55,067 bases of DNA, taken from contig MNCI01001013.1 in assembly GCA_015680685.1 (NCBI GenBank), positions 27,115 to 82,181 on the forward strand. Direction: 5' to 3'. The position numbers and the translations under genes are program-made. The notes under the pieces were generated by a model that was not told where the DNA came from, did no database searches, and saw nothing but the letters and a program-made list of their open reading frames with translations. Below, piece by piece: positions 36,800 through 48,060 of this stretch. This DNA is from Gnetum montanum. Lineage: Eukaryota; Streptophyta; Gnetopsida; Gnetales; Gnetaceae. Every line of letters begins with the position of its first letter. Within the stretch, counting starts at the first letter, position 1.

Positions 36800-37440
36800 A
36801 TCAATTTGTCTCTATGGTTAATTGATTTTTTATTACACCTGCAAAGAGGAGTTCATCAAGGAAATGGTCAAAAATTGGATACTCATCCTCTTTGTTGTCC
36901 CATCGTAATCGAGATAAATGATCAGCAACAACATTCTCGGTGCCTTTACAGTCGATCATTGTAAGATTGAACTCTTGTAAGATCACGAGCATCGTATAAT
37001 GTGAGGGCTCACTATTGGTTTATTTATTAGGACTCGATCTGTATGTACAAATATCTTATAGCCCAATACATAGTGCCTGAATTTTTCTAGTGCAAACACC
37101 ATAGTCATTAGTTCTTTTTCTGTTGTGGTGTAATTGAGTTGTGCACCAACAATACTTCAACTTGCACAGTGAATGTAATAGGGTCATTTCTGATCATCTA
37201 ACTATGTAAGTACAACTTCTAAAGCAAAGTTGGATGCGTCAGTCATTATGTGGAATGGTCTGGACTAATCAGGAGCTTATAGAATAGGTGTTTCTACGAG
37301 CTTTTGTTTCAAATTTTGAAGAGCTAGCTCACATTCTTTGGTCCATTCAAAAGGTACATCCTTCTTCATTAGTTCTACCAAAGGTTTTACAATCCTTGAA
37401 AATTTCTCAATGAAGTGTCTATAATAGCCAGTATGTCTAA
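36800..37440 (-). pseudogene. RNase H of element D
   Basis: The C-terminal block is clear: LQEFNLTMIDCKGTENVVAD then HLSRLRW, as in Ty3/Gypsy RNase H ends. The upstream part is readable with stops (typical ECELALQNLKQK-like wording near 37330). It joins the reverse transcriptase directly. Confidence 0.75.
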
Positions 37441-38320
37441 GGAATGATTAGATGTCTTTTACAGTTTCAGGTTGCCGAGTGATTTCTTGGATGACCTTAA
37501 TCTTTTTAGGATCTACCACTATCCTAGTTTGTGAAATCTTATGCCCTAATACAACGCCTTCTTGGACCATTAAATGGCTTTTTTTCCAATTGAGCCTTAA
37601 GTTGGTTTCAAGACATCGTTTCAGTACTTGCTCTAATCGGTCCAATGCTTGTTCGAAGTCTACTTCGTAGGTGGAGAAATCGTCCATAAAGACCTCCACA
37701 CCATTTCCTATTTGCTACTGAAATATGCTTAGAACTAAACGTTGAAATGTTGCTGGGGCATTGCATAAGCCAAACGACATCTATTTATATGAAAATGTCC
37801 CCTAAGGACTTGTGAATGTAGTATTGGCTTGGTCTTCTGGCACTATTTGAATTTGATTGTATCCACTGTAACCATCCAGAAAACTATAGTAGCAATGCCT
37901 TGCAATGGTGTCTAAGGCTTGGTCGACGAATGGTAATGGGAAGTGGTCTTTGAATGTTGCCATGTTTAATAGCCTAAAGTCTACACACACCCTCCATTTA
38001 CATCCCTTTTTAGGCATAATGACTAAGGGGCTAACCCATTTACTATCAGCAATGGGGTAGATGAACCTAGCTTTTAGAAGTTGTTCAATCTCTTCTTTAA
38101 CCACTTGCTTAAGCTTTGGGTTCAATTGCCTTTGTGGTTGTCGTCCAGGTTTCATGGAGTGGTTAGTATAAATTCTATGTTGGCATATCCTAGGATCTAT
38201 TTTTGTTAATTCGGAATATGACCAAGAAAAGGCTTTTGACCATTTGTTTACCATTTTCAATAGTCTTTCTTGTTGTTAAGGAGTGAGCTTAGCGTTGATG
38301 ATTACTGATTTTCCATTCTT
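37441..38320 (-). pseudogene. Reverse transcriptase of element D
   Basis: Minus strand. 38260-37802 has RIYTNHSMKPGRQPQRQLNP, FIYPIADSKWVSPLVIMPKK, WRVCVDFRLLN and CYYSFLDGYSGYNQI, the usual Ty3/Gypsy palm. 37699-37448 has the catalytic block VFMDDFSTYEVDFEQAL and GVVLGHKIS. A stop near 37800 and short gaps break the frame, though the catalytic FMDD is present. Confidence 0.92.
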
Positions 38321-38649
38321 GAGAAATGTGTACTCCATACCAGTGGGTAACAGTTTTAACTCAATGGGCTCTTACTTGAACTCATCAGGGATTTCCAACT
38401 TCCCGCAGTTGATATTTTCGATGTTAGGAATTGGAAGTTGGTAATGGACTTGCTCTAATGTATCTATGCTATCGATGTAGGTGCAAGTCAAGCTCTCAGT
38501 TGGTTCCATGCATATATTTGAGTTGCTCTCTTGGTTAGTTGTCAGCCACTGGGTGCCTTCCTATCTTGTCATTGTTGCATACAAGCATCTTTGTATGTTG
38601 GTTATTTGTGCACACTGGTTGCATGCATGCAATGTTAAATGTTGTACAA

Positions 38650-39215
38650 ACTAGGCCTTCTACACACAATTGCATCCTGTGTCACTGTATGCGATGCATG
38701 GAACTTTCTTCTTCTCGATCTTTCCAAACATATTTTCCTTTGATATTTCTAGGGAAAGATCACGTATTCCTAGGCATGTGTCAATTGTACTTAGCCATGC
38801 TCTTCCCATAATGATTGGGAAGTCCCCCTTATAGTTGTTGACTTGAATCACTAGGAAATCGGCTGGATACGACCATCCAAAAATAGTGGTGACAATGTCC
38901 TTCACTAGTCCTAATGGGACAATGATGGACTGGTCAGCGAGCTCTAAATAAATGTTAATCTTTTTTAATGGAGGTAGGTTCTAGGCTTTATACATTTCTT
39001 GAGAGATTAATTTAATACCAAAACTTGAATCCAAATGAGCTTTGCAAGGCTCTTTCCCAGTGATTTGCAAATATATAAGAGGACTTCCAGGATTAGAGAA
39101 TTTCCTAGGAAGACAACCAACTTTAATCCAATTGGTAATGTCATGAGTCAACATGACTGTGTGCGTTAAGTGTGGTCTTTGGTTTGAAGGAAGCTCCAAA
39201 GATTCAAATGACAAT
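38650..39215 (-). pseudogene. Aspartic protease of element D
   Basis: Minus strand. CKAHLDSSFGIKLISQEMYK holds the active-site region, where D-S/T-G is altered to D-S-S. A later block has PADFLVIQVNNYKGDFPIIM and GRAWLSTIDTCLGI, typical of Athila/Tat proteases. It lies between gag and reverse transcriptase. Confidence 0.8.
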
Positions 39216-42200
39216 AAGGCCTTTGGAGAATCAGCTGCTTATGGTTGCAAGGACTTGGTTGGACTGTTGGTTCTAAAGAAGGGTCTCTTCTTTGTGCGGT
39301 TGTCTAAACCAACAATAGGTTGAGGGTTGACAGCCCTTGTAGCGTTACGTTGCTGTGGCTGGGCAGGGAGCTGACCCTGCATAGTTGGAGCAGGTGGTAA
39401 TGGAGCTAAGGGTGGAAGAGGTGCAGTCGAATGAGAAGGATAGTATGTTTGTGAAACATCTCCCTTAGGAGAAGGAGTTCTATAGTACTTGTGGGTTTGG
39501 TAGTGAGGTTGAGGAGTGACGTGACTAGTGGAGTCACGTGGAGAGATCGACTATTGCATGTAGTATCTATATGGGTTAGGTTGATGGTAAGGGTATTCTT
39601 GACGTGGTGGAGGCATTCCCCATGATTGTGGGTGTTGCCACTATTGATATTGCTCATTTGGTCATGGTGGAGTTCCACTTGTATAATACATCAAGGGTTG
39701 GTAGAACTGCCTTGGGTTACCTTGAGGATAAGGTAACCTTCGGGGTGTTTGCCATCTGTTTAATCGTGGGTTTAGTGCATACACCCCAGACTCCTGCAAA
39801 TGTGAGATCACTGGGTAACATCCCTTAGGATGGTCATATTGGCATATCTCACATCCACCATCATTGTTTATATTTGAATCCACAACCTCTTCAATGATGG
39901 CAACTTTGCCCTTACCTTTGTTACGTGCATATTTAGCTTCTTTCTTTTTTCTCCTTTCTCGGTCACTACCTTGCTCTCTAGACTCCTCTACTATTTTGAG
40001 AACAGTTTGGAATTTATTATCTAGAGAGTCCAACATTTGATCTACCTTTGCCGATACTTCTGATGCAAATTTTTGAATGGGCAAAGTTTTCCTATTCATC
40101 ATTTCTTCAAGTGGTGACTCTTCTTCATCCTCAAAAAATCTAACTTCCTTCTTTCAGAGGGAAGGATCTCTATTGTCCTCTTCAATACTTTCTCTTTTCC
40201 TTAACTCACCTTCCTTCTTGGCAACTTGCTCCAACAATCTCTGTACTTGATGGGCTCTAAGCTCGAAGAGTCTTCCTTGGGCATAAGTCCCAAGGGTTCT
40301 TTACGTTTCGTGCCTAAGCCCATCTACAAGATGGTGTAGTTGTTTCATGGCCAAGGCAGTGATGTAATAATGCGTAGTATTGGCCCATGACAGCATCCAA
40401 GGGTTTGTGTCCTCCTTGTTTCCATCCCTAGATTTGCTTACATAGGTTGGACACTCGGGAGTACGTCTGATACTTATCATTGAATAGTTCTAACATGGTA
40501 CTCCATCTACAAATGGATTCTAGTTCTAAGGATTAGTACTAGCTTTTCGCTTCTTTGATCAGTGTCCGTGGAAACAACTTTAGTTTTTGCCATTCGTTTT
40601 CTATGTTTTGCAAGGCACATGCCTCATAGAATGCCTATAGATGATTTTGAGGCTTAGTGTTGTATCCCCCTTCAAATTTTGGGATATTGTTCATATCTAA
40701 TCTTTTGATCCTACTATCATTTTGGTGCCTTGTTGGGATCCTAACGACCTCAGTTATATTTAGCATACTTCGGGTAGTAAGTAGGGGTTCATTGTGATCA
40801 TATCCTCTATGGTGTCTGATGAGTGGCGAGGTACCCCTACACTCAACCATACGAATACGAGCGTGTATGCACGATCCGGTTGAACTCTGCAGATGGACTA
40901 GTTGTGGCACCTAGACAGTTAGCCTTAGGTCGCAGTTCGCTGTCTTCCCACCTGGACTAGTTATTAGCTTTGTCACGTATGGTTTAGTCCAGATGAGGTG
41001 TATGATGTGTTCCTAATTCTAACGCTACTCCTGAAGGCAGTGGAATGTAAAATTAACTAAGCTAAGCTAGGAGGAAACAGTAAGGAAATCTAATCTAGCC
41101 TAAGTGCAATGAGCATCCACCCTTAATCATCCGTACACATCCTGAACTTCGTGCACGACTACCACTGGGATCACCAAGTGCAAATCCTAGGTACACTACT
41201 GGGTTACCAAGTAGTCACACTTAAATGCTCGTGATTAAATCGTACTCATTCCGCATTATTAGGAGATAAGGGTGAAGAGAGATTAATTATATAGGAAAGA
41301 AATTAAACACTCAATAGTAATTAAATCCTATTTAGCTTAGTCCACATGCTGCAAGGTTTATCAGAAAGTTCATCTTTATTGCCGCACGCAAGTATGTGCT
41401 CAGGTACAATTCGCTCGAATAGAGATCCGTTCACTTTGAGACTCCTACTACGGGCACATGGAAATTATTCTATCTCTGGGGTGATCAATCCGCCAGAGCT
41501 TCACTACTTTATGCCTATGATTTCAATGAGGGGAGTGCTGCCTCTTATTTATAGATATGGCGGCGGACAGCGATATCGCATACGCGATATTGCAGGGGAT
41601 ATCGCGGCTCATGCGAATCACGTCTCATCAGTGTCTATGATGCCTATGTTGTTCCCTACTCTCCCTCCTTTCATGATGTGTTTCTCTAGAATGCCCTCAT
41701 CCCCTTTCTCGACTATTTTATCTATTATTCCTATTTTGCCTACCATTATCCTCAAGATCTTTCCCTTTGTGGTTGCATTCCAATCTTGAATGAGAGGGGG
41801 AAGGAGATGATAAAGGTGAAGAGGAAGGAGGATTGGCACCATGATGGTGCATGCTACCTTATCTTCGGTGGTCATGGCCTCAATCATGATTATGACCAAA
41901 ATGTCAATCTTTGTCATGCATTTGTGTTCCTTTTTTGGACCCTTTGTGTTCATCAATACCAGAATATAGGTTATGGATAGTTGAGTGAAGATTCTGATAC
42001 ACAACCCCTGGACCGAAGTCAATGAGAGGAACATTGTTATGTGGAAAACCTCCTAAGGTAGGTCCACCACCCTCATCTTCACTTAGGATATACAAAACAT
42101 CTTGAGACCACTTCCCCTTCATAGATTTATAATGGTTCTCTTGTTGTAAGTCCCTTTGGCATTGTGCCTCCATGGGTCGATACTCTCTCGAGTCATGTTC

Positions 42201-42494
42201 ATGCACAACGTACTCTGCTTGTAAGTGTTGCATACTAATTCATGTGAGAGCATAAAGAAGCATGCTTGGGACTGAGCGATCAGGAGGTAAACACTATGTT
42301 ACCTTCTAAATCACTCCAACATAGTTGTTCATCCTCGTGGAGGATAAAGGTAAAGTTTGATATATACTCATCAGGATGAGCGTATACCACACAAAACTGT
42401 TGGGGCACTGGCAGGTCATCATGTGTACTATGCCTCTAACTATTCATTGTGTCAAACCTAGGTAGTGAAGCACTCTCGTAAGAAGAAGGAGACA
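39216..42494 (-). pseudogene. gag: gag of element D, split by solo LTR E
   Basis: Starts at ATG 42494-42492 (MSPSSYESASLPRFDTMN). After the insertion of E (40817-41630) the core resumes: RIKRLDMNNIPKFEGGYN, then MLELFNDKYQTYSRV near 40480. The zinc knuckle is at about 39850 (CEICQYDHPKGCYP; order of the last Cys disturbed), followed by YALNPRL and a Pro/Gln-rich tail. The wording is the same as in gag of C and G. Stops are present. Confidence 0.82.
40817..41630 (-). repeat. Solo LTR E (814 bp) inside gag of element D
   Basis: Runs from TGATGAGTGGCGAGG to CTCATCA, with perfect 5-bp duplications GTGTC (40812-40816 and 41631-41635) and no internal sequence. Palindromes lie at 41572, 41586 (GATATT) and 41598. 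The TATA complement at 41548-41553 is 24 bp from the nearest palindrome. Confidence 0.94.
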
Positions 42495-42612
42495 TGATTA
42501 ATTCTTTAGTGTGCAATACTCTCTTTTCTATAATTGTAGGATAACCAACCCTAAGGGTTCGTTCCAACGATGAGAAGATTCCTAAGTTCTAATTAGCGCA
42601 TAAACAACAAAG

Positions 42613-42631
42613 TCCTTGGCAACAATGCCAA
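42613..42631 (-). promoter_or_regulatory. Primer-binding site of element D (tRNA-Asp type)
   Basis: On the minus strand the 5' LTR is followed by TTGGCATTGTTGCCAAGGA. Its last 18 bases differ from TGGCGCCGTTGCCGGGGA, the tRNA-Asp site used by Athila elements, at five positions, all G-to-A or C-to-T. Confidence 0.7.
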
Positions 42632-43477
42632 TGATGAGCGGTGAGGTACCCATACGTTCAACCATACGAATACGAGTGTTACACGTGATTTGGTCAAACT
42701 CCAAGGACTAAGTGCTTATGTGCCTTCACAGAACAAGGATGGGTTAGGCAATCATTATCTTCCCAAGCTTACTCGTATGGCATGATTGTATGGTTAATTA
42801 AACTTGAGGTATATGATTTTTATGCTTTTTATCTTTTATGTCCTAGTCCTAAAAAGGGAGAAATGAAATAATTAAGTAACTAATTTAATTTAACTAATTA
42901 GCTAGGTTCTATCTAGTCCTAACACCAGCATCTATTCTCGCTCTTTGTACACATCCTAAACTAGTGTAACACTACTGGGATTACCAAACACTAGTTGTTA
43001 CTAGGTTACCAAGTGTTCCATGTATGCTCAAAGTGGTCGTACTATGTGTGCTTACTTGTTGAAAATTAACAAATCAATTAAAGCAACATCAATTAACTAA
43101 TGAAAGCATTAAATAACTGTAAATAACATTAAATGTAGGGAATAAGCTATTCAGAATGTTGCAAGGTTTATCACAAAGTTCATCTTTATTTCTGGACATA
43201 AGGTATGCTTAGGTACACAATGCTCAAATAAAGATCCGTTCGCTTTATGACTCCTATTGTGGGCACTCAAAAATAATTTTAACTCTGGAAAGGGAAAACT
43301 ATAAGATTTTGGTTAAGGGACTAAGAAACTAATTGCCAAACCAAGTGCGCTTGCCTCTTATTTATAGGCGCCGAGGCAAGTCCTGATATCAGATGTCCAA
43401 TATCGCTTGGTAGGCTCTGATATCATAGAACGGATATCGTGGATTTGATATTGTGGTCCCAATATCGTGGCTCATCA
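42632..43477 (-). repeat. 5' LTR of element D (846 bp)
   Basis: TGATGAGCGG to CTCATCA, followed by target duplication ATAAC. Palindromes start at 43385, 43399, 43419, 43433, 43447 and 43461 (steps 14, 20, 14, 14, 14). The TATA complement at 43361-43366 is again 24 bp from the nearest palindrome. Confidence 0.92.
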
Positions 43478-43501
43478 ATAACCCTCTTCATGGAGGAGGT
43501 A

Positions 43502-44495
43502 TGATGAGATGCGATATGCACAAGCTACAATATCGCGTACGCGATATCGCGGCCGCTGTGATATTGCATCCCCTGCGATATCGCGTACATGATATCACGT
43601 CATCCCCTGCAATATCGTGTACACGATATCGCGGTCCATCGCCAAATCTATAAATAAGAGGCGGCACTCCCCTAATTTGCATATAGAGGTTAGAAGTAGC
43701 GAAGCTCTGGCAGATTGATCACCCCAGAGATAAAATATTTTCCATGTGCCCGTAGTAGGAGTCCCCTCAGTGAACGGTTCTTTATTTAAGCAGCTTTGTA
43801 CCTGAACGCAAGTTGTGAACGGCAATAAAGACGAGCTTTGTGGATAAACCTTGCAGTACATGGATAGGTTTATTTAATGTTATTTATTGCTTTCCTAGTA
43901 GCGCGGCATGAGTACGACTTGGTTACGAGCATTGACAAATGTGTACAGCTAACCAAGGAATCGGCTACTCATCGCGATTAGATTCTCTCACCCTTATCTC
44001 CTAGAATGTGGGACAAGTACGACTTGATTACGAGCATCTACGGATGTGTACGGCTAGTCAAGGAATCGGCTGCTCATCATGTTTAGGCTAGTTAAGTGCC
44101 TCAGTACGACCACTTCGAGCACGTGCGTTACGTGTGGTAATCCCAGTAACGATTAGCGTTTGGTAGCCACAGTTGCACAGTTCAGGGTGTGTACGGTAAG
44201 TGGGAACGGATGCTGATGATAGGACTTAGTGCTATAGTTAGAGTTAGTTTTAGTCTCTCAACCCTTCACCCTTTAGCATAGGAGATAAATCTAAAAAGAC
44301 CAAAAAAAAAATCATATACCTCAGACTTACTTAACCATACATTGTGACAACAACAAGTAAGTCTGGGAAGACAACGATTAATTAGCCCCAAGTGTTCCTT
44401 GCGGCGTTAGGCATTTAGTCTGTGGAGTTCGATCGGATCGCGCGTGCTACGCTTGTTTCGTATGGTTGAGTGTAGGGGTACCTCGCCACTCATCA
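43502..44495 (+). repeat. Solo LTR F (994 bp) inside ORF3 of element G
   Basis: TGATGAGATG to CTCATCA, flanked by AGGTA at 43497-43501 and 44496-44500, with no internal sequence. Palindrome-like hexamers start at 43513, 43529, 43543, 43560, 43577, 43591, 43611 and 43625; the last six steps (14, 17, 17, 14, 20, 14) equal those of the LTR at 549. The TATA box is at 43649, 24 bp on. U5 has a direct repeat (43911 and 44016) beginning AGTACGACTTG. Confidence 0.93.
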
Positions 44496-45462
44496 AGGTA
44501 TGAACAATATGACAAAAATAATCCATAGAAATAAGCACATGGAAAAATGAAGCACAAAGGCATAAAAGGCTAAAGGAACATTTCTGTGACAAGTGAGCAT
44601 GTATAAGCAAATAAACAAAAAAGAAATCCAAATGCCTAAAGCCTAGATAAACTTCATATCAATGTAGAATCCAAATTGGCAACTTATCTTGGATATCATG
44701 GCCCATGTTCACCAAGTGGTGATTAAAAATAAAGACATGTAGATTGAGGATTTGACGAAATACATGGGATTAGCTAACCTTCGTTATGCTAACTTGGCCA
44801 TGTTAATAGTAGGTGGGCCTAGGAATGAACTTGAACAGTAAGTGGCGACTGTGTATGCATTGTATGAAAAAGAGTTTGCAGATCAGAAGGATGCCTTACA
44901 AAAACTACATGTGGCAAACTCTAAATTAAAAGTGGTCAAAGCCAGCTATTAGGGCCAAAAGGATATTGTAGCCAACCTAGCCAAAAGAATGATAGATTAT
45001 TAAGAGTTGTACAAAATGGCTAGAGCATTTGAAGAAGAAAGAAGACAGTTTGTGGCTTGATATGTAAAAGAAAATCAGATGTTTTTACAACTTCCATGTC
45101 CATGGGATGTACCAACTCCATCAAATATCATCCAATTAGCATAGATAGTGCATGACCCTATAATTGAGGAAGAAAAACTTCAGGCGTTGGTTAATGGATA
45201 CAAATTTTAGAAACTTGATGATAAGGAAAGGAAGCTAATGGAGGAGCCACCACCATTGGGCACTACTTAGGCTACATCGAGCTTCATCAAGTTTGTCTTG
45301 TTTTATTATTATGTCATAAACTTGTGTCAAATTTTGTAAAATACCATTGTAGCATTTAGTGTCTTTTATATAGTCAATTAGTCCTAAATAGTCGAATCTA
45401 CCTCCCAATTTTGTCAGGGACTCTATCCTCATTTTTTTTAACTTAAGGATGAGTTTCTAATT

Positions 45463-45475
45463 AATCTTGGGGGTA
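45463..45475 (+). promoter_or_regulatory. Polypurine tract of element G
   Basis: AATCTTGGGGGTA directly precedes the LTR start TGATAAGG at 45476. Confidence 0.75.
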
Positions 45476-46356
45476 TGATAAGGTCAATTTTTCATCACAA
45501 ATGATATTTTATCAATGATGTCATTTATTCGATATCGTAGCACTTGCTATGTTATCGTTAATATGATATCTAAGGGTATGCACAACCCTATAAATATGAC
45601 ACTTGGGTGCATAATCCACATAACTTTCAATCCACTTATAACATAACTCTTGTAGTTTTGTTTCGTGCACTCAGGCTTAGCGATTAGAAGTGTGAATGCT
45701 CGTACTGTAGTGTGACTTAGTGAATGACATCTTTGTTCAAACATCTTGTACTTGGGCAGAAGTGTGACTGACAATAAACATTGAGCTATTTCATACTATT
45801 GCAACATTCTCCTAGTTTTCTGTTTTACTTAGAATAATATTTCTTGTTTTCTAGCTTAATGATTTACTTTTCCAAAGTACACTTTACTTTTACTATTATT
45901 AGTGTGTGGAATAGATACAATTGATTTCAAGTGTAGAGTGTGATCATTTGGTAACCTAATAGTATTATCACTTAGTTCACCTAGTAGCGAGGTACTTAGT
46001 AGTCCTAATAATGATTACATAGGCCCAAGACGTGTATGAAAAATTAGGAACTAATATCTATCACTTTAGGCTAGGATATCTTTGTTACTTGTTTTACTTA
46101 GACTTAGAAATTATTTTCATTTTCACTATCTTGCTAGGAGTCATAATGGCCAGTCAACATTAAATATCATATACCTTATAGTAAGCTAAACTATATGATT
46201 AGACTTCACTTGCTCCACATGGGAAAACAACGATCATAGACTTAAACCAATTGCTATCATATTAACATTAACTCATCCACAGATTATGATCAAGTTGTGC
46301 GTGAATGCTTGTGAATTGTATGATTGGGTGTTGGATTGCTCCACTACTCATTATTA
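45476..46356 (+). repeat. 3' LTR of element G (diverged, about 880 bp)
   Basis: Starts TGATAAGG. The family U5 blocks are recognisable but much changed (GTATGATTGGGTGTTGG for GTATGGTTGAGTGTAGG). GATATC at 45531, GTTATC at 45551 and GATATC at 45565 precede TATAAA at 45589: steps 20 and 14, then 24 bp. The end near 46353-46356 is approximate. Confidence 0.8.
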
Positions 46357-46929
46357 GGTGACAGGTTTGATTCCATTATGTAGCATTGAGTTATAAATTT
46401 AAAAAAAAAAATCACTTCAAGGAATTTTGATACTAGTCCAATAAATCCAAGGGGTCTTAGTGGACATAAGTAAAAAATCTCAATTTCAATTTTAGAAAAT
46501 ATTAACGTGAAAATAAAATCATAATAAGCTTAGAAAATTATTAAAGAGAAAGTTTAAGGTAGATGGAAAAATGAGACCTAAATACAAAAAAAAATTAGTT
46601 TTTTTAAACTATAAAAACATTAGAGGTGGTAACTATTCTACTTTTATTAAGGCTCTTATAGAGAAAGTAAACATTAGCAACTAAATATGCATGTATATTC
46701 ATGAGTGATTCCCACTTGCTCAACAAACAGAATCAAGAAAGATGGAAATGATACTAAAACTGAAATTGGATTTTTACTTAGATACATTTTGTAAAAAAGC
46801 AAAAAAAAAAAAAAAGCATATGAGGGAGTAATTTCATATTTTTTAATCATCATCATCATTATAGCCTTATCCCAACAAAATGGGATGGACACATGTTAAT
46901 GACTATAGAATGTAAGGTCATGATATATG
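46357..46929. other. Intergenic AT-rich, no gene seen
   Basis: Contains A-runs (46585-46600, 46800-46815) and nothing recognisable. Confidence 0.4.
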
Positions 46930-47037
46930 ATGAGCAGGGGTGTTGGAACCTGAAATAAGTAAAATATAGGTACAACCCAAGATATATAGTCCAATTAGAA
47001 TTTTATATAACTTAGCATTGCTCATCAAAATCGAATT
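46930..47037 (-). repeat. SINE 3' part, left of inserted LTR I
   Basis: On the minus strand this has a decayed B box region (near 47030) and the tail TCTTGGGTTGTACCTATA with GGTTCCAACACCCC. The same tail appears at 47905-47970 and, on the plus strand, at about 49535-49570. Its 5' part seems to be at 47846-47895, on the other side of LTR I. Confidence 0.55.
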
Positions 47038-47845
47038 TAATGAGCAACAGGGAGTCCTTACACCCAACCATATGAATCACAAGCATGCACAGGTCAAGTT
47101 GCATGGACTTAGTTACCTAAGTGGTTGATATTCCTAAATAGTAAATTATGTGGTTGTAATTCCTTGTCTTCCCAATCCATACTTGTGTTAATCTGTGCAT
47201 ATGGTTAAGTGTGGTTGAGCCATGAGATGTTCATTTTTGTGATTTTATTATTATTTTTCTAATTGCTAGATGATTGAATAAAGAGAAATTTAATTAATTG
47301 AACTAATTAACTAATTAACTATTTTAGCCTAATGTGCACATTGATGTGATATTGCAATTGCTTAGCCTAATGTGCAATATCAATCCCACTTGTTGTACAC
47401 ATCTTGAACTTATATTAGTGCTACTGGGTTACCAAGTGTCTACTATTGGGCATAACAAGTATCCACTATTGGGATCACCAAACATTAATACGTTATGCTC
47501 AAAGTGGTTATACTCATGTATTTGTAATTAATAACATTAATTAATTACTCAATAACGAGCATGTAAAATGCATGTAAAGTAAAGTACTGAAAATAGAATC
47601 ATGCTAGTCTAATCTAAGTGTTACAATGGATAGAGGAAGTCTCAATTTTATTGTTGCTCATGTGAATGTGTCGAGGTACATAGACACTCAAACAAAATTT
47701 TGTACAATATCTTCAATCCATATTGTGGGCACTTAGAGGAAAAATATTATAACTTCTGTAGAAGAAAACTATAAGAATTTATCTAAGGCTATGATTAAAA
47801 AGTGCTAAATACAACAAGGATGCATCGATGCAACTAGGGCTTCCA
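47038..47845 (-). repeat. LTR I: old solo LTR of the same family
   Basis: Starts TAATGAGCAACAGGGAG (a decayed TGATGAGTGGCGAGG). The U5/R blocks CCAACCATATGAATCACAAG, TTGTCTTCCCAATCCATACT, CTACTGGGTTACCAAGTG and TTGTTGCTCATGTGAATGTG match C's LTR. The U3 end near 47845 is uncertain. No internal region is seen. Confidence 0.7.
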
Positions 47846-47905
47846 AATCAAGCATCTTACCACTAGGCTAACAACTCATTGTTAACAATAGATATGATTG
47901 GGAGA
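47846..47905 (-). repeat. SINE 5' part, right of inserted LTR I
   Basis: On the minus strand TTAGCCTAGTGGTAAGATGC is a good pol III A box, followed by TTTGGAAGCCCTAG. The element then breaks into LTR I. Confidence 0.55.
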
Positions 47906-48060
47906 GGGGATGTTAGAACCTTAAATAATTAAAACATAGGTACACCCTAAGATTTATGTAAGTTTATAACCTAGTGCTACATGGTAGAATTGAACCTGTG
48001 ACCTAGGGTTACCAATCCAAGACCTGTACCACTAGGCTAAAACCTCATTGTTAACATAAT
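47906..48060 (-). repeat. tRNA-derived SINE copy
   Basis: Minus strand: A box TTAGCCTAGTGGTACAGG (near 48040), B box GGTTCAATTCT (near 47992), then a body ending in TCTTAGGGTGTACCTATG and GGTTCTAACATCCCC. This is the most complete copy of the SINE family in this part of the window. Confidence 0.7.

Larger units (their letters stand above)
32447..43477 (-). mobile_element. Element D: near-complete Athila-like Ty3/Gypsy retrotransposon
   Basis: Minus-strand element of 11,031 bp including solo LTR E. LTRs are 32447-33277 and 42632-43477, with the 5-bp target duplication ATAAC. The coding order on the minus strand is gag, protease, reverse transcriptase, RNase H, integrase, the Ty3/Gypsy order. 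A tRNA-Asp-like primer-binding site and a polypurine tract are in place. The Athila assignment rests on the primer site, the gag zinc knuckle and the RNase H/integrase wording. Stops, frameshifts and a lost integrase Glu show it is dead. Confidence 0.93.
31560..45300 (+). pseudogene. ORF3 of element G: coiled-coil protein, split by D and F
   Basis: Lies between integrase and the 3' LTR, in three pieces: about 31560-32446, 43478-43501 and 44496-45300. Readable parts include MINLFDFPNDVIAMQLDLIE, HVENEVHILQEELVTL, VENEKERVVWDAS and NILEERIYQLREQVMRV. After the insertions come LRYANLAMLIVGGPRNELEQ and ALYEKEFADQKDALQKLHV. The heptad-like spacing of Leu/Ile/Val and the charge point to a long coiled coil. 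Stops are frequent but the frame is traceable. Element A carries the same domain. No env-type signal peptide or transmembrane segment was seen. Function unknown. Confidence 0.65.
25992..46356 (+). mobile_element. Element G: 5'-truncated Athila-like element, interrupted by D and F
   Basis: Plus-strand element. Its own sequence is 25992-32446, 43478-43501 and 44496-46356; the rest is element D and solo LTR F. Order: gag, integrase fused directly after gag (protease, RT and RNase H deleted), post-integrase region, an internal U3-like module, coiled-coil ORF3, polypurine tract, 3' LTR. No 5' LTR or primer-binding site is seen between RPS18 (to about 25790) and gag, so the 5' end is lost. Many in-frame stops show great age. 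Its coding sequence is the most diverged of the family here. Confidence 0.8.
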
